NCBI GenBank assembly: GCA_932521035.1
Contig: OW051494.1
Coordinates: 7,860,001 to 7,924,000, forward strand
Origin: Oscheius dolichura
Taxonomy: Eukaryota; Nematoda; Chromadorea; Rhabditida; Rhabditidae
Direction: 5' to 3'
DNA length: 64,000 nt
Shown here: piece after piece, positions 22,907 to 35,841 of the stretch
How the letters are laid out: each line of letters opens with the position of its first letter
Numbering within the stretch: the stretch's first letter is position 1
Position numbers and translations under genes: made by a program
Notes under the pieces: generated by a model
Seen by the model: the letters and a program-made list of their open reading frames with translations, nothing else
The model's database searches: none
Told to the model about the DNA's origin: nothing

Positions 22907-25699
22907 CTAGTAGCAATCCAGTTCGACGATGTCGCTGTCATAATCGATTGCGGAAGGAGTTTGAGCTCGGTCATTTTTAGCTGGCGTGGAGACGGATTTG
23001 CGAAAACCCAGACACTGAAAAGAATAGACGTATTGGACACAACATGAGCAAACCTCAATAGAGGATTCACGTTCAAAATCCTTGCGGCTACATTCGCTTG
23101 CCTGTAAGAAATTTGTTAACAATTATCAAAATAAAACATACCAGCACTACTATAGACTCATTCATATCTTGTTCTCGCTTGATATTTACCTTGTCTTTGT
23201 GCACAGCGAATAACAAATTGCTCTATAAAATAATATTCACCTATACAAGTATAGGTGCGACTCGTTTGAATGCAGGTAAGCTAATTAACATACCTTACAG
23301 TCCGTGATAGTACACTGAGAAGGAGATTTCATAGGTGTAGCAGTAAGGGACACTTCACCGGCATCGAATGAGTCATTCGTTATGGCCGCTGGCTCTTTGT
23401 CTGCGTCTTCTTCATCTTTTTTGCCACCATCTTCAGTATTGCCCTCTTCTTGCGCTGCTTGATACATCGATGGTTCATCCGAAATCGAATTATTATTGGC
23501 GATAGTATTATCGAGTAAATCTTAAAAAATATCATCAAAATAGAAATCAAAATCAATGCTTCGTCGTAATTAAATAAAACGTACGTGCAGGTTCAATTCC
23601 TTCTAAATCGGACGGAAATTCTTGGAATTCATTATCTTCCATAGTTCCTCCAGGAAGGCTCTTAAAAATGACTATCAAATAGAAAAAATGGAAACGAACC
23701 TTCATAATATCAGATGACATTGTTATGAACTCTTGTGGCACGAACACACCGTCAAATGGTGAACCCATCTGAAAAAAAGTAATTGCATATTAGAAATAAA
23801 ACAATGCCACCTCACTGCCAAGTTCTCCACTATTCAAAGGAACGAAGGCGGCATCTTCAACATGTGTAACGGTAGTTGGCCTTGGTAACGAGGGATTCTA
23901 AAAAAAATTAAATAAGTGTTCCCCTAATACGATAATATTAAATATTGGGACTTTAAAATGCTGATGGAATCAACATCTAAGTAGCAAAAGCTACGCAGGC
24001 TACATATCATAACCAGCGAGTCTGAAAAAGACGAACTGTTCTAGCAATATCAAGAATAGAAACAAAAATAAGGGGAATGTGGTTAATTTCCTTACTGGTC
24101 TATCGTAAACTGGAGCTACGTCACTCTGTCGAGTACGTCTTCGAGCTACACGGGCTGCGCGTTCATTCGAAGATGTAGTGAAGTTGCGAGCGGCTGTTAT
24201 AGTCCACTCGGCTAAAATCAAAATTAGAAACAGGGAAATAAAACGGACTTGGTGTGTGAGGTGTTCCTGTTTTTTTTGTTCTCTTGAGAGATGGAGTTCG
24301 ATGATTTCCAGAAACTCTTTTTCTTTGATGTTTACATCCTTCCCAATTACTGTATTCTTCGGTTTCAGGAGTTTTTTCTTGGTGAAATTCCGGTCTCTGG
24401 TCATTACTCTAAATAAACAATAATAATGAAGAAAATAAAAAAGAACCTTTTTCTTGACTTCCTTCATTTTGAGCGTACTTTCGAGATATGTGTTAATGCA
24501 AGTTATAAGTTCGAAGGGAAACAGATCATCCCATTTGACTGAAAAATATGCATTCTCAAAGGAGCATAAGCTTCTTACCGCTTGGATCTAATCCAACAGC
24601 TCCATCCGGATTTCTATCTATAAATTCGGAGATAAACTTTTTGAACTCTCTGATTTCATTGTCGCTTACAATATAATGGGTTTGCCAATCAAGTACTTCT
24701 TTTACCTGAAGTTAAATTGCTTACATGGTACAATTGAAAAACTAACCGACTTCATGCGTCCCATTGCCACCATATCCAGAAGCTCTTGTTTCCACTGGTG
24801 GCACCTTCTGTACTCGGGAAAATTTTTTCTGAATTATTTTATGAACAAGGCAACAGTTCGACATACGTTACAAAACCAAAGATGTTAGAGCACGCAAGAC
24901 GATTTCCGTTATGTAGTACAGCCATGTCGAAGATCCATCGTAACTCCAGTTTGTTGATATCTTTAGCCTTTTTAACATCTTTAATATCTTCTGCCTTTTC
25001 CTTCTCCTCATCCTGAAAAATACCTTAACTTGGGGCTCTTAAACAAATTACAGGCTCATCAATTTGATCTTCACCAAATAGTGCCTTCTTTACTGCTTTG
25101 CAATGTATATCAGTAGGAGGAGAAAATGGAGTAGTAGGGGCTCGAGCGAAAATGCCAGCTGTTTCCAATTTACCGCGAAGCATAGGTTCCCAGTCGTCTG
25201 AAAGTGAGCAATATATGCGAGAATATAAAAATCTACCTGGATCTGCAAGTCCATATTCCCAGGAATTGCGATCAGGCCATTGTTCCATCAGGCGGTTAAT
25301 TCTTTTATCAAAATCATGCATTGAATTGCTTCTTAAGCAGTAACGTACGCCTTCCTGTAATGGTCAATTATACTAAATTATTACAAATACTCACCTGCAC
25401 ATGGACTTTGGCGTTATAGTGTCTAGGTTGAGTAAAACTACTAGGCGTTTTAAATTTCCAGCCAGGGATATACTTACTGAAGTTAAAAAGATAATAGAAT
25501 ATCTAATTAAATACTGAATGAAATTGGAAATTTCTCGCATGCTCGCATACTCCTTTCTGGCATTCTTGAGAGCCAGTGTAACCGCGAAATGGAAAGGGAA
25601 CTTGGGTCTGCGAACAAGGTCTAAGGCCTCTTTGGGAACACTATCCTGAAATATGAAGCATACAAATAACCTTTACCAACTGACCGAACACTCAGACAT
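22907..25699 (-). CDS. Unrecognised multi-exon protein
   Basis: A gene with about 13 exons runs from ATG at 25697-25699 (MSECS) to TAG at 22907-22909. Early exons give a folded, Trp/Phe-rich region (RRPKFPFHFAVTLALKNARK, then YIPGWKFKTPSSFTQPRHYN and MEQWPDRNSWEYGLADP). A Lys/Glu-rich helix (EEKEKAEDIKDVKKAKD) comes next. The C-terminal half is acidic and probably disordered (EEGNTEDGGKKDEEDADKE) and ends DYDSDIVELDCY. No domain was recognised; a forkhead reading of the N-terminus was tried and dropped. Introns are 40-60 nt with normal borders. A nuclear role would fit the acidic and basic patches but is only a guess. Individual exon ends in 23.5-25.0 kb are approximate. Confidence 0.6.
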
Positions 25700-26447
25700 A
25701 TTCGATAGCCCAGATTTAGCTCGTCTGCGCATTTAGATAAGATGACTGAAAAAAAAACAATATTGCTTGATACAAATTATGTACAGCGACGATACAGTGA
25801 AATGAAAAAAAGAGCCTCACCTGATGAGCCAAAAGTTGTAATGAATGTATTCCCAAAAATATCGAGACACTGTAACCCCGCGCGACTTCTGCAAAGAAAA
25901 ATTTCCCGAATTTTTCAAATTTTGCAAAGGTTGCAAGATTTCATCGGTGTTACTTGCTCTTTTCCACTTTCTACCCATCACTCGCTCATACAAAATAACT
26001 TATCGTATGGTTATTATATGCACCAATACAAGGATTGTCATAGAGTCATTTATAGCAGGCATCATCGGACTCTTGTTTGATGCCAGACATGGATATCTCA
26101 TTTTCTCTACTCACTGTTTGAGTTTCTTTCAAAAAAGCATGTCTTATGTGATCCTCGTAGAGTAAAAAGTCTTTCACAGCAAAATTCATATCAATTGTGT
26201 TGCCCGGAGAAGTGGCTCGTGCTTTTCAACCTTGTTTTGATGCGTTTTATGCAACATCTCTCGAAGTATATGCCCCTTTTATTTTCATCCAATTATTGCC
26301 TCTTGTTTTGCACCTGTCCGCAAGATTTCCATAAGTTTTGACATATCGTACATGTGTTTTCGCTTTTGAGGTCAAAAATAAGCGCTAGCACTCAAGTCGC
26401 TTCAGTTGACTTCCATTTTGCTCCACTAGTTTTGGACGACTCTTCTA
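25700..26447. other. AT-rich gene-free stretch
   Basis: No convincing exon. The segment separates a minus-strand gene head from a possible plus-strand gene and may hold promoters. Confidence 0.35.
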
Positions 26448-26942
26448 ATGGCGCAGCTTGACTGGCCCTTTCTTATCGGTCCTGTTCCTGACCATCTCCT
26501 TGACCAAATAATTGAAAAAGTAACATCTAAAAAGGAGAGTCAGGACAAAGATAGTGAATTCAGATGGATATGAAATCGTTCACCAGACTGCGCCGTGGTT
26601 CCAAATGGATTTCAGATCATATCGGTAGAAATCGCCCTAGGTATAAGATAGATCTCGGAATAACTCATGATGCTTCAAGAAAGGTAGCCAAAAAAAATCC
26701 TTGGAAAGCCCTAGTGTCTTTCATTTCGATTGCGATCCAATTTTATCTCTGAGATGTCGTCAAATATATACCCCAATCTTCTTCAGCGAATGGTTGTCAT
26801 CAACGAGAAACCACGAGATCCGAACCGGGGAAGATACAAAAATTGGAAGATGAAGCGACTCAACTCCTCTGGTCAAGTTGACCAATCTACAGTGGCGGAA
26901 AATGAAATAGGGACGCCGACTTTTCCGGATTTTTTGGGATGA
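26448..26942 (+). CDS. Possible small basic protein
   Basis: ATG at 26448 begins MAQLDWPFLIGPVPDHLLDQ. A GT-AG intron follows IEK, then a basic exon (MDMKSFTRLRRGSKWISD onward). A further exon reads MVVINEKPRDPNRGRYKNWK and ends at TGA 26942. The exon borders have GT-AG signals, but a second frame in the middle exon (GYEIVHQTAPWFQMDF) also looks coding. The model is therefore uncertain. No family is recognised. Confidence 0.3.
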
Positions 26943-27273
26943 CTGTGTACGGGAGAGTTGGCAACGGGCTCCAGCAAAAATATCCGACTTTTATGCAGGA
27001 GAACTTTTTCTATGCCAAACACATTGAAAAGTCTCGACGAAAATTAAATAGGGACAAAAACATATTTTCAGTTTATGTGGGGATTTGCTCTGTTTTTCCG
27101 GATATTTCTGCTCTTTTCGTTGAGGGATAGGGAGTGGATAGCGTTTAGTATCGATCCTCGGTCAAAAATCAGTTTTACTCTCATTCTGACTGGTGCAACA
27201 GGGTGAGGTTGTGGAAGAGAGGAGTCTCAAAAATTACACATTTCGTGGTTTTAGTCGCAGATTTCTTTAGTCG

Positions 27274-27606
27274 ATGGCTGTTTCTAATAACACGCGATGG
27301 TATAAGAGAGTGGAAGGCGATAAGATCTTTGGAGTCTGCTTCTCGAATATTATGCTTGTGGTAATGCCGTTTGATACAGAAGAAGAACTCATGAAAGAAG
27401 TAGAGCTGTCATTCTGCAGAGATGTTATATTGGAATTGAGATTCGGTCGCTTCGAATTGATTCACCGTGTAGGGCTATCGTCAGCTTTGAAAAATAATAG
27501 ATGCGGAAATGTGCGTCTTGTTTCTATTCAATTCCGAGTTGGGATGAAGAAAGTGAAAACAATCCAAAAAAAAAAGAAAAAGTACTTTCTTCAAATGACT
27601 CAATGA
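27274..27606 (+). CDS. Possible hypothetical protein
   Basis: An ATG at 27274 opens 110 codons. The first 75 have mixed, protein-like composition (GDKIFGVCFSNIMLVVMPFD). The last 20 are Lys-rich (KTIQKKKKKYF) and may be read-through into untranslated sequence. It could also be a downstream exon of the gene at 26448. No domain is recognised. Confidence 0.3.
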   Translation: MAVSNNTRWYKRVEGDKIFGVCFSNIMLVVMPFDTEEELMKEVELSFCRDVILELRFGRFELIHRVGLSSALKNNRCGNVRLVSIQFRVGMKKVKTIQKKKKKYFLQMTQ

Positions 27607-27713
27607 AATATAGCTCTGAAACCATGCTATATTATTTTAAATAATGGCAAAAAAAATGAAAAAAAAAACTAAGCCGAATTTCAAAAATATTTATATACAT
27701 AAAATATGATATT

Positions 27714-29181
27714 CTACTTGTTACTTAGCTTCTGCCCTATGACCGAGGTAAATTGAGGACGGCTAGGTTTCTCCTCCAAAGTTTTGTGTAATATAGGCGT
27801 CTAAAAAGAAGCTGTAAAAAATAATGACTATGCTCACTTCATGTTGAATTGGACCAAGGTTAGGATTCGTTGTTATCGGAATATTCATTGGTGGTGCATC
27901 ATTCTTGGATGGGACGGGAATATCATTAAGGGCTTTCTGCAAATAAACAAATAGAAATAAAATAGAACAGCTACATCTTCGAATTCATCCAATCCTGTGT
28001 CGTCAAAGTTAGGCTGAGACGGGATGGCTCTTCCAGGGGTAACAGAACGAGGTCCTTAAAAATTAAAATTAGAAGATTTATGTAGATGCTCACTCATTAT
28101 ATCTTCCATAGTAACACCATTCATCAAAAAACTTCCATCAAGAGAACTACCGCCACTTTGGAAAATGTCTTTTGCAATTCGGTTCTCTTTTTCTGAAATG
28201 CGTAATGTTTCAACAAAGATCTAAAACGTGCCTGCAACAGCTGGAAGCGTCTGTACTGGCTTTTTGAACTCGGATCCTTGCATGTTAGACGGTGTGAAAG
28301 CGCTAAACAATGTTTATAATCTTTTTCTTCAAAAATCACGACGAACCTTCGTGTTCTTCTGGCTGATGCCTGTGCTTCCACGTCTGCGGACATCTTTCGC
28401 CCGAGATCCGAAGAAAATTGTGGCTCTAACAAAGATCATTGATGAATAAAAGCGAACAGCTCACTTTCAATAAATCCAGTGTTTATAACACTGGCACTAA
28501 CACTTGCGCTGTTATCTTGTATTGTGCTATTACTACTAACACAGGTTGTACTTTGTTCATGATAATTTTGAAAGCTAACTGAACGATTAGATTTGATTTG
28601 GTCTATGCGACTGTGAATTGTGTGACGTGAGCAAGACCAACTCGGTTCCTCTGCTTGTGGAGCTTGCTGTCTCGCATTTATATTAAGAAAGTCGAGATCC
28701 CTTTTCTTGAGTTTATTATTAAGTTCTGGAAATATCTGTATATCATAGAATTGAAAAAAAAACACCTTTCATTTCGCCTTTAATTCTATCGCAGGTATCA
28801 TTAGAGATGGCCGAAGTGGGCACTTTCTCTATTTGATCGATGAGCTGAACCTATATAATACACCGTTTGGTGGAAACACAACATCAAATTACCTTAGCTT
28901 TGAGTAAATTCAGTTTATCTTTGTAAATATTACTCAAGTGAGTAATAGCATCTCCAAACATTGCCATTTCTAATTCTGCTATTTTCTGAAATTGAATTAA
29001 TTAATCAAAGTTTTAAAAAAGATCCTACTGTTGCTTCATTAAGAAATAAATTATCTTCTTGCCCTTCTAGAAGTGAACGTTGCTGAGTAATGAAATCATG
29101 AGCGTTTTTAGCAGCGGCGTCCAAGGCTTCAACTGCCGCCTCTTCTAAAAAACTTCGCTGTTTTGAATGCTTTTTGGACAT
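27714..29181 (-). CDS. Unrecognised helical/disordered protein
   Basis: About nine exons from ATG at 29179-29181 to TAG at 27714-27716. The first 110 residues are helical and charged (KHSKQRSFLEEAAVEALDAA, then LSNIYKDKLNLLKAKVQLID) and probably a coiled coil. The middle is Ser/Thr/Asn-rich and polar. A basic segment follows (SARRTRRFVVIFEEKDYKH), and the C-terminus is Pro-rich, ending RPQFTSVIGQKLSNK. Such a layout occurs in chromosome and kinetochore proteins, but no signature supports a specific assignment. The head is divergent from rps-12, so the 400-bp gap 29182-29581 should hold both promoters. Confidence 0.6.
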
Positions 29182-29581
29182 TTCTCTGAAATTTTCTACA
29201 TGTTACAAGTTATAGCACTCGAAGAACAAAAGAAGTACAAAACAAAAAAAAGAAGCCAGGACAGACAACACAATTTTGAAGTCTGTTTGAAATTTTATGT
29301 TTCGCGGCAGCGCCCTGCATCCTGCCACGAAAAAGGCGACGACCGTAACCTGCGAAGTTTCTTAGGCCTACGAGTCGGCAAAATCTTCTTTGTCGCTTTC
29401 TCCACTTTTCTCTGAAGCCGTCATTTCCGTTTTTAGTTGATTCCGGCGATGATGCTTTTTCTAAAATTACGTTGACTCTAACTTTCACAGCTCTCAAACC
29501 TCGTACTTTCTTATATTCGTATTTTTGAAGTTATGATACACGGGCGTTTTTACAGTACTCATCGAGGATCCCTCAATAGCA

Positions 29582-30171
29582 ATGGCTGACGGAGGAGATG
29601 ATGTTCCTGTTGCCCCGGCTGCACCAGCCGTAATGGATGTACAAGGAGCCTTGAAGGCTGTTCTTCGTGCTGCTCATTTCCAAGATGGGCTCGCCAAGGG
29701 ACTTCACGAAGCTGCCAAAGCTCTCGACAAGTAAGTGTCATTTGAATTCTTTGTACAAACGTTGGCACACATAAACGGAGGCTTTTTATTTCTTGATTAG
29801 CGCTTCACCTGTCGTGTGCAAAAGCAATGAGCCAACTCTGCCACGCTTCTTTTCAGTTTTATAGAATTTGAAGTGCCCGAGAAGGTTAACATTTAATTTT
29901 CAGACGTGAAGCTCACTTCTGCGTTCTCGCTGAGAACTGCGATGAACCAATGTACACCAAGTTGGTCGAGGCCCTCTGCAACGAGCACGAAATTCCCTTG
30001 ATCAAAGTCGCCGACAAGAAGCTCATCGGAGAGTGGTGTGGCCTGTGCAAGTACGATAAGGAGGGTAAAGCCCGTAAGGTAGTCGGATGCTCTTGCGCCG
30101 TCGTCAAGAGCTGGGGAAACGAAGATCAAGGAAAAGTTATTTTGACTGCTTATTTCAATCGGGCTAAGTAA
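29582..30171 (+). CDS. rps-12: 40S ribosomal protein S12 (eS12)
   Basis: Two exons, 29582-29730 and 29904-30171, give 138 residues, the normal length for eS12. The N-terminus is acidic and Ala/Pro-rich ([16 protein letters not shown]). The L7Ae-like fold follows: [56 protein letters not shown], and [13 protein letters not shown]. It is a component of the small ribosomal subunit. The intron is 173 nt. An AATAAA at 30187 ends the transcript. Codon choice is more biased than in neighbours, as expected for a highly expressed gene. Confidence 0.97.
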
Positions 30172-30426
30172 ATTGTTGTTTGAACAATAAATTTTTTGTT
30201 GCTATAATTATGTGTTCAATTTGTTCTGGTTCTATCCGCCGTCGCTATTAGCTCGGGGCCAGCGCCACGTTGCGCCCATTGTCGTTTCGCTCGTCATACG
30301 TGAACACATTTCCTGTGTATGGGTGACAGTCTCGAATCAAAGGCTGACATTTCGGGGGGTACGTCTTCAATTTCATCTGTTAGGACATCTTGATAAAAAG
30401 TTGTTTTAGAATGCAGCACAGATAGC

Positions 30427-31872
30427 ATGCTTCCTACTCAGAAAAAGCAGGAACGCCGTCCTGCTGGTGGAGATATCCATCTTTTAGGGTTCAATATTAT
30501 TCACTTGTAAGTTTTGTAAAACATTTGACAACTGGAAAACGTGAATTTAGTTTATTATTCCTTTCAGACCATTATGGCTTCAATTTACTCTACTTTCGGC
30601 GGCGATATTTGTTTTTTACGTTGGATATGGTTATATGCAGGTTTGAATTCTAATATTTTTTCTTTCAATTAGTTTTTTGTCTAAAATTAGCCGAAACGAG
30701 CTAACAATTCATTACTAACTGAAATATTTTTTGCAGGAACTCATTTTTAAATTACCCGGAATGAGGCCTTTTGGATGGTATCTAACTCTTGTTCAATTTA
30801 TCATCTACAGTGTATTTGGATACTTTGAATCCCAAATGTGGCATGACACCAGAAGAAAGTACGTGTGGATTTTGCAGATATAGATTGAATTTCAGGATTC
30901 CGTTAAAAATATATGGACTCCTTGCTTTTTTCACTGTAGCCACAATGGGATTATCGAATGCCTCAGTAGGATATTTGAATTATCCCACACAAGTACGCCT
31001 ATTTATTGTTTACGCTTATTTATAGGTTATTTTCAAATGTTGTAAATTGATTCCTGTGCTTATCGGTGGAATTTTAATACAGGGTAAACGATATGGGTTT
31101 ATTGATGTTACTGCTGCTATTGTGATGAGCATAGGTAAATTGTTTCCGTTTATAAGTCAAATCTGATTTAGGCCTGATTATGTTCACACTTGCGGATAGC
31201 GAAGTTTCACCTATTTTTGATCCTAAAGGGTATATTATGATTTCCGGAGCACTTGTAGCAGATGCTTGCATTGGAAATATTCAAGAAAAGCAGATGAAGA
31301 AGTACGCAGGATCTAGTAATGAAGTAGTAGGTTACTAGTCGAAGCTTTTTACCTTTTCTAGGTTCTTTATTCATATTCTATTGGCTCGCTTTACATTTTT
31401 GTCTATACTATCGCGAGCGGAGAATTCTTTGAAGCCTTCTCATTTTTCCTTCAACATCCTTGGGAAACGTACGGTTATGCTTGTATTTTCGGTCTTCTTG
31501 GTTACCTCGGTGTCAATGTCGTCCTAACACTTATTAAGGTTTGAAAGTTGATATTCTTTTATTTCTGTTTAGGTTAGCGGAGCTTTAGTAGCAGTAACGG
31601 TGACAACTTTGAGAAAAGTTGTTACAATTTGTTTATCTTTTCTACTTTTCTCAAAACCGTTTTCTGTTGATTATGTATATGCGGGAGTGCTCATTCTTAT
31701 CGCTATTTATCTCAATATATACAGGTTGGTTCTTTATGCTCTGCTGTGTTTTTATCAAACCATTTTCAGTAAAAACAAAGCCAAATGGGATGCCGCTCTA
31801 AATATGTGGGTCCGAAACAAGATTGATAGTAGACGGAAGGCAGATTCGAACACGGATTATTTGATAGTATAA
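30427..31872 (+). CDS. pst-2: PAPS transporter, SLC35B3 type
   Basis: About ten exons run from ATG at 30427 to TAA at 31870-31872. The product is a multi-span membrane protein of the nucleotide-sugar transporter family. Recognisable segments include [73 protein letters not shown], and [20 protein letters not shown]. It ends in a basic tail ([18 protein letters not shown]). Proteins of this type carry the sulfate donor PAPS into the Golgi in exchange for adenosine nucleotides. An AG after a T-rich tract at about 30409 could be a trans-splice site. The gene starts 255 bp after rps-12, so an operon is possible but not shown. Confidence 0.92.
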
Positions 31873-32187
31873 CTTGATTTTTTTAAATCGAATCGGTTAG
31901 TCTTTTTAATTTATGTTTTACGGTGTTTTCATCTGTGATAGCCTTTTTCAATACGGGATGGTGTTTTAGCTCTATGTACAAACTCTTTTATAATAATAAC
32001 ATTGTAATATTTATTGTGTACACTTCTTCTTTTCGGGAAACATAAAGCTAACAAATATTTTATATGTTTATAGCCAATATGCACGTTTTTGGGACGTCAC
32101 ATGTCCCGTATCATAGCTGACTAAAATAAGTGAGCTAGGGGAAATCGGGGCAACAATGGGGAAGACGGTTAAAAGAGAGGAATATTT
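31873..32187. other. 3' region between converging genes
   Basis: AT-rich tail-to-tail spacer between the transporter (+) and calcipressin (-). Nothing else is seen. Confidence 0.5.
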
Positions 32188-33346
32188 TTAGTCGCTGTCC
32201 ACAGGCGGTCGAGGTGTTTTTGGCATTTCTATTCTGCTTGGAGCCTCGATTGGAGTTTCACAGGGATGAACAATAATGGCAGGGGTGCTGTCGTCGCCGT
32301 TATGAACTTCAAATCTGAACACGCATGATTCTTTAATTTGTGCTTGTAAGCTTACTTCTCATCCAAGGCAAAACTGGCTAGCCTTGACATTAGATCAAAA
32401 CTGCATACGACTGGTGGCATTTCCTTAGTTTGCTCCCATCCAACGGGCGGTGAGCAGGGGGGAGAGATCAAAAATTGTTTCTCAAGTGGAGGAGGGGAAA
32501 GAAGGCTGGATGTGTTGCGAAGTAACACCCTCTGAAAGATTCAAACCATATTCTATAGTTGGACTTGTGTTTGCTTGCATTTGAACAGAAATGATTGACG
32601 CAGTAGTTTATTTTTTTTCTATTCCGTCTCTATTTGTTCAACCTTTTCTATTAGAAACTGTTGACAAACTCTGAATCGGTTCTCAATTTACGTCAACGAA
32701 ATGAGCCTAATCCTTGCAAACACAGTAAGCGGCTGATTCACGTGAACTGTCATAAGTGCGACTCACCTGTGCGAAGAAAGCTTTCAATTGATGGCCATTG
32801 AAACTGAATCCCTGGACGATAAGCTTAGCAGCTGTAGCGTTTTCAGGTGAACTGAAGATTACTCGTACTCGTCGGAAAGATTTCAAAAAATCAAAATGGA
32901 TGTCTTCTTCAATTTGAGTGAACAGGGTGGAGAAATTGTGTCGCTGGGCAGGCTCTGAGAAGACCTGAAAAGGTTTTTTGTGTTCTTTTTTTCATTTTTT
33001 TTTTCTAGATGAACAGTTTTGGTCTCCTTTGTTCGAAAAAGCGGAATCACCTAATATTTTTCAGCAATTAGAAAGAACAGACAAAACATTTGAAACATTG
33101 ATTGTTTATGGCAAAGGTATCCTGTTACTTTTTGTAGATATCGTAAACATTCAATTTTAATTTGTTTTGTAGATTTTATCTTTCATAAAGACAGAAAACA
33201 AGCATTCTAATGCACATCAGACGCAGCAGACTCACCTCATCAGGAACTTGCGTAACAATAATGCTGTTTGGCAATTCGTCTTTACTCTTCACACGGGATA
33301 CATTCAAACCATTGTAGGTCAGAGAAGGCTCCATCACTTCAACCAT
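32188..33346 (-). CDS. rcan-1: Calcipressin, regulator of calcineurin
   Basis: Exons at 33236-33351, 32767-32964, 32356-32531 and 32188-32314 join in frame. The RRM-like fold is seen in SKDELPNSIIVTQVPDE, FLKSFRRVRVIFSSPENA and GHQLKAFFAQ. The family's FLISPPCSPPVGW motif, with its SP repeats, follows, then FEVHNGDDSTPAIIVHPCE and a Pro-rich end (PKTPRPPVDSD). The protein binds and controls the phosphatase calcineurin in the cytoplasm. The start is set at MVEVMEPSL (33344-33346). A short upstream exon at 33428 to about 33440 could add a few residues. The family is normally about 200 residues, as here. Confidence 0.92.
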
Positions 33347-33471
33347 ATTTTCTATAAAATTTATCTTTATTTTAGGAATAATAGGGCAGAAGAAGGCGAA
33401 GAGATAGAAAGATTTCACCATGCTCACTCATCAGGTGACCGGGTTATGAAATCCGTCGGCAGATGGCTCAT

Positions 33472-34414
33472 CAGATGGGTAAAATCGAAGCCAGAGAAGT
33501 GGGAAAAGGGAAAAGTGTTACCGGTCTAGCGGGCCGATATAATAGGTTCGACGATGCCAATGGGAGGCGATAATGCCGCATGAGATGACAAAGAGACGGG
33601 GAAAGATCGCCGCAAGACCAACAATAGTAGTATTGGAGAGCTATTTTTGGAAATATATTGGCCGAGAGAGGGCGAAATATTGAACAGGGTGATCAGAAAG
33701 TAAGTAAGTTGAACCAGAAAGCCACAATTCAATCTTTTTTAATTATTATATTATTATAGCCTAATAGATATAGAATAATATAAATATAGAGTAATATAAT
33801 TTATAAAATTTAGAGAAATAAGAATTTATATTAAGTAAAAGAAGATTGTTAGCTAAAAATAAAGTAGTCCACGGGGCGCCGGCGCCGCCCCATCGAGATA
33901 AACAAAAGGAGAGCTCATCGGCGGAGAAAAGACGAAATTTCTACGTCAAACGACCGGATGGGTAATTGAACAAACAAAACTATAATCATTATAGACGGGA
34001 AGGGAAAATAGAAATTCATTTTTGAGGTGGGGATACGGAAAACAGGTTATTATGAGCGAGAGAAGCGGCTCATCGCCATAAAACTGGACAATTGGCCAAT
34101 ATTCGGGTTAATACGATTTTTATAGAATTTTAGGATACTGGAGCAAGGAAGAAAGAGTAAAGAGAATCACAGGAAGGAAAGTGTTCAGATTATCAGCTGA
34201 TAAAAACGGGAAGCCGCGTCTCTTACGCACTCTGGGGAGTCCTATCTCCTATCTTTTGTGGTCTTTTCATGGAAACTTGAGGTCAAAGGACGGCTGGCAA
34301 CAGGACAGAGAGCAGTGATTTTTAATGGCGGTGGGGTGAGAGCTCATTAAAAATTGCTTGGTCAACGAAACGTTCCAACTCTTGCATCAGATTGTAGAGG
34401 TATCCACTGCCGCC
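33472..34414. other. AT-rich gene-free stretch
   Basis: A run of near-uniform AT (about 33730-33860) and no exon. The sequence holds nothing I can name. Confidence 0.4.
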
Positions 34415-34502
34415 GCACCCGTAAAAAAAAAGCAGCAGAATTTATAGGAATTGAGCGCATCCCAGCTCCAAATACCCGTTACTGCCGAGATTTTACGGGT
34501 GC
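34415..34502. repeat. Foldback element, copy 4
   Basis: The left arm at 34415-34437 begins CACCCGTAAAAAAAAAGCAGC, so its centre has been overwritten by A. The right arm at 34482-34502 is intact. The stem is therefore only partly paired. Confidence 0.75.
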
Positions 34503-35238
34503 AGCGGCTTCGGAGAACAGGACCAGGGTTAAGGATTCGTTGTTTTCAACAACAGAAAGTGATGCTCTGGAAACAAAAACGATGTCAATGAGCAAAATAT
34601 CACTGACCAGCCGCTGTTCACCGGGATTAGCCCCTGGTAAAAATAAAAAAACGAGGAAGAGGAACCAGGAACCCGTCTGCCCTGATCATCATCACCGGTG
34701 TCTAGCCCGTCAAAAAGGTCAACTGTCCAATTTCCTCACTCCATGCCCCCATCGTGCCCTCCCTGTATTTCCTAAGAGTACTCGAAAAATAGCCCATAAT
34801 GTGTTAATTTTTCACGAGAGTACTCTCTCCAATCTGTGAATTATTCCCCCCGGTAAGGAGAGGGGGTCTCCGTCGTCATTAGTTGACCAGGGAGAACACA
34901 GCCCAGAATGTGATTACTTTGGTCTCTTCCCGGCGTCTTTCCTCAGAAATTCCCGGCGAGATGCGTCCATTTATGGCCAAACAAAGGGCTTATCAGGGCT
35001 CTAATTATTGCAGAATAGGCTGTGCAAAACACCCCCCAGCCAGCCGAGGCTCTCGACGATTTTTGGTCAGGTTGTCGATTTTCCGACTGAACAAATAATT
35101 AATTATATTATTTTCTCTACTGGGAGAGGGAATAGGGAAGCAGAAAACGGAAGAAAATAATCTGTCAGAGGAAAAAATAGTGAGAAAATCGCAATTCCCC
35201 CCATCTGGATGGCAGTTGGAAAAAAAAGCAAAAATGTT
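34503..35238. other. Gene-free stretch
   Basis: Long frames exist on the plus strand (around 34354-34839) but have no splice pattern, start context or homology. Treated as noncoding. Confidence 0.35.
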
Positions 35239-35320
35239 CGCAGTCAGCAGGATTCGAACCTGCGCGGGCAGAGCCCAATTGATTTCGAGTCAATCTCCTT
35301 AACCACTCGGACATGACTGC
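35239..35320 (-). tRNA. tRNA-Ser (CGA)
   Basis: The minus strand folds as a class II tRNA: acceptor GCAGTCA with TGACTGC, D-arm TCCGAGTGGTTAAGGA, anticodon stem ATTGA/TCAAT with loop CTCGAAA (anticodon CGA), and long variable arm GGGCTCTGCCCGC. The T-arm has GGTTCGAATCC and the discriminator is G, as usual for Ser. There is no intron. Confidence 0.95.
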
Positions 35321-35841
35321 ACTGGGATTGTGGGCCAGAGAAACGAAAGACTACTCTTCTGGCAATTATAAAATGGACTGGGGGGACTATTTTGGGGGGA
35401 TTTCTAGCCATGATGGGGGCTTGGCGTGCGGGGGAACTCTTCTCGGAGATCCTTGGCCAAGAATCGAGAACATATAAACACGCCAGGGGGGAGAAGTCTT
35501 TTGCTCGTCTCTAATGAGCCACCCCCTCTCACTGTCTCTTCTTCTTCTGCAAAAATGGGGCAGAATGAATAGAGGGAGAAGTTTTCAATCGAGAGAGGAC
35601 GGGGGAGAATGAACAGAGTTGACTGTGAAAGAGAATCGGGAATAGGTGACAGGAACGGGCGAAGGGAGGCACCGGTGACGTCAAACCGGTCGGGACTGTG
35701 CGTAAGCGAATTGTGCAGCGAGGGGGGCCGATGGCCAGACTCTAGAGATCGGAACTGTGTCAATTTAGAGGGGGAAAGGTCATAAGGAGTACAGATTTTG
35801 ACCGGAGGAAGGGAAGAAAACTAGGGACCTCGTAGAATTCC
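35321..35841. other. Gene-free stretch
   Basis: No exon supported; a 119-codon minus frame (35404-35763) has non-coding-like composition and no splice context. Confidence 0.35.

Noticed and set aside
25540-25640. Forkhead-like domain in the gene at 22907-25699
   Set aside because: The resemblance depended on reading through a clear intron. After splicing, the recognition-helix region no longer fits.
34354-34839. A 161-codon plus-strand ORF overlapping a foldback element
   Set aside because: It spans the repeat arms and has no protein-like composition or splice pattern.
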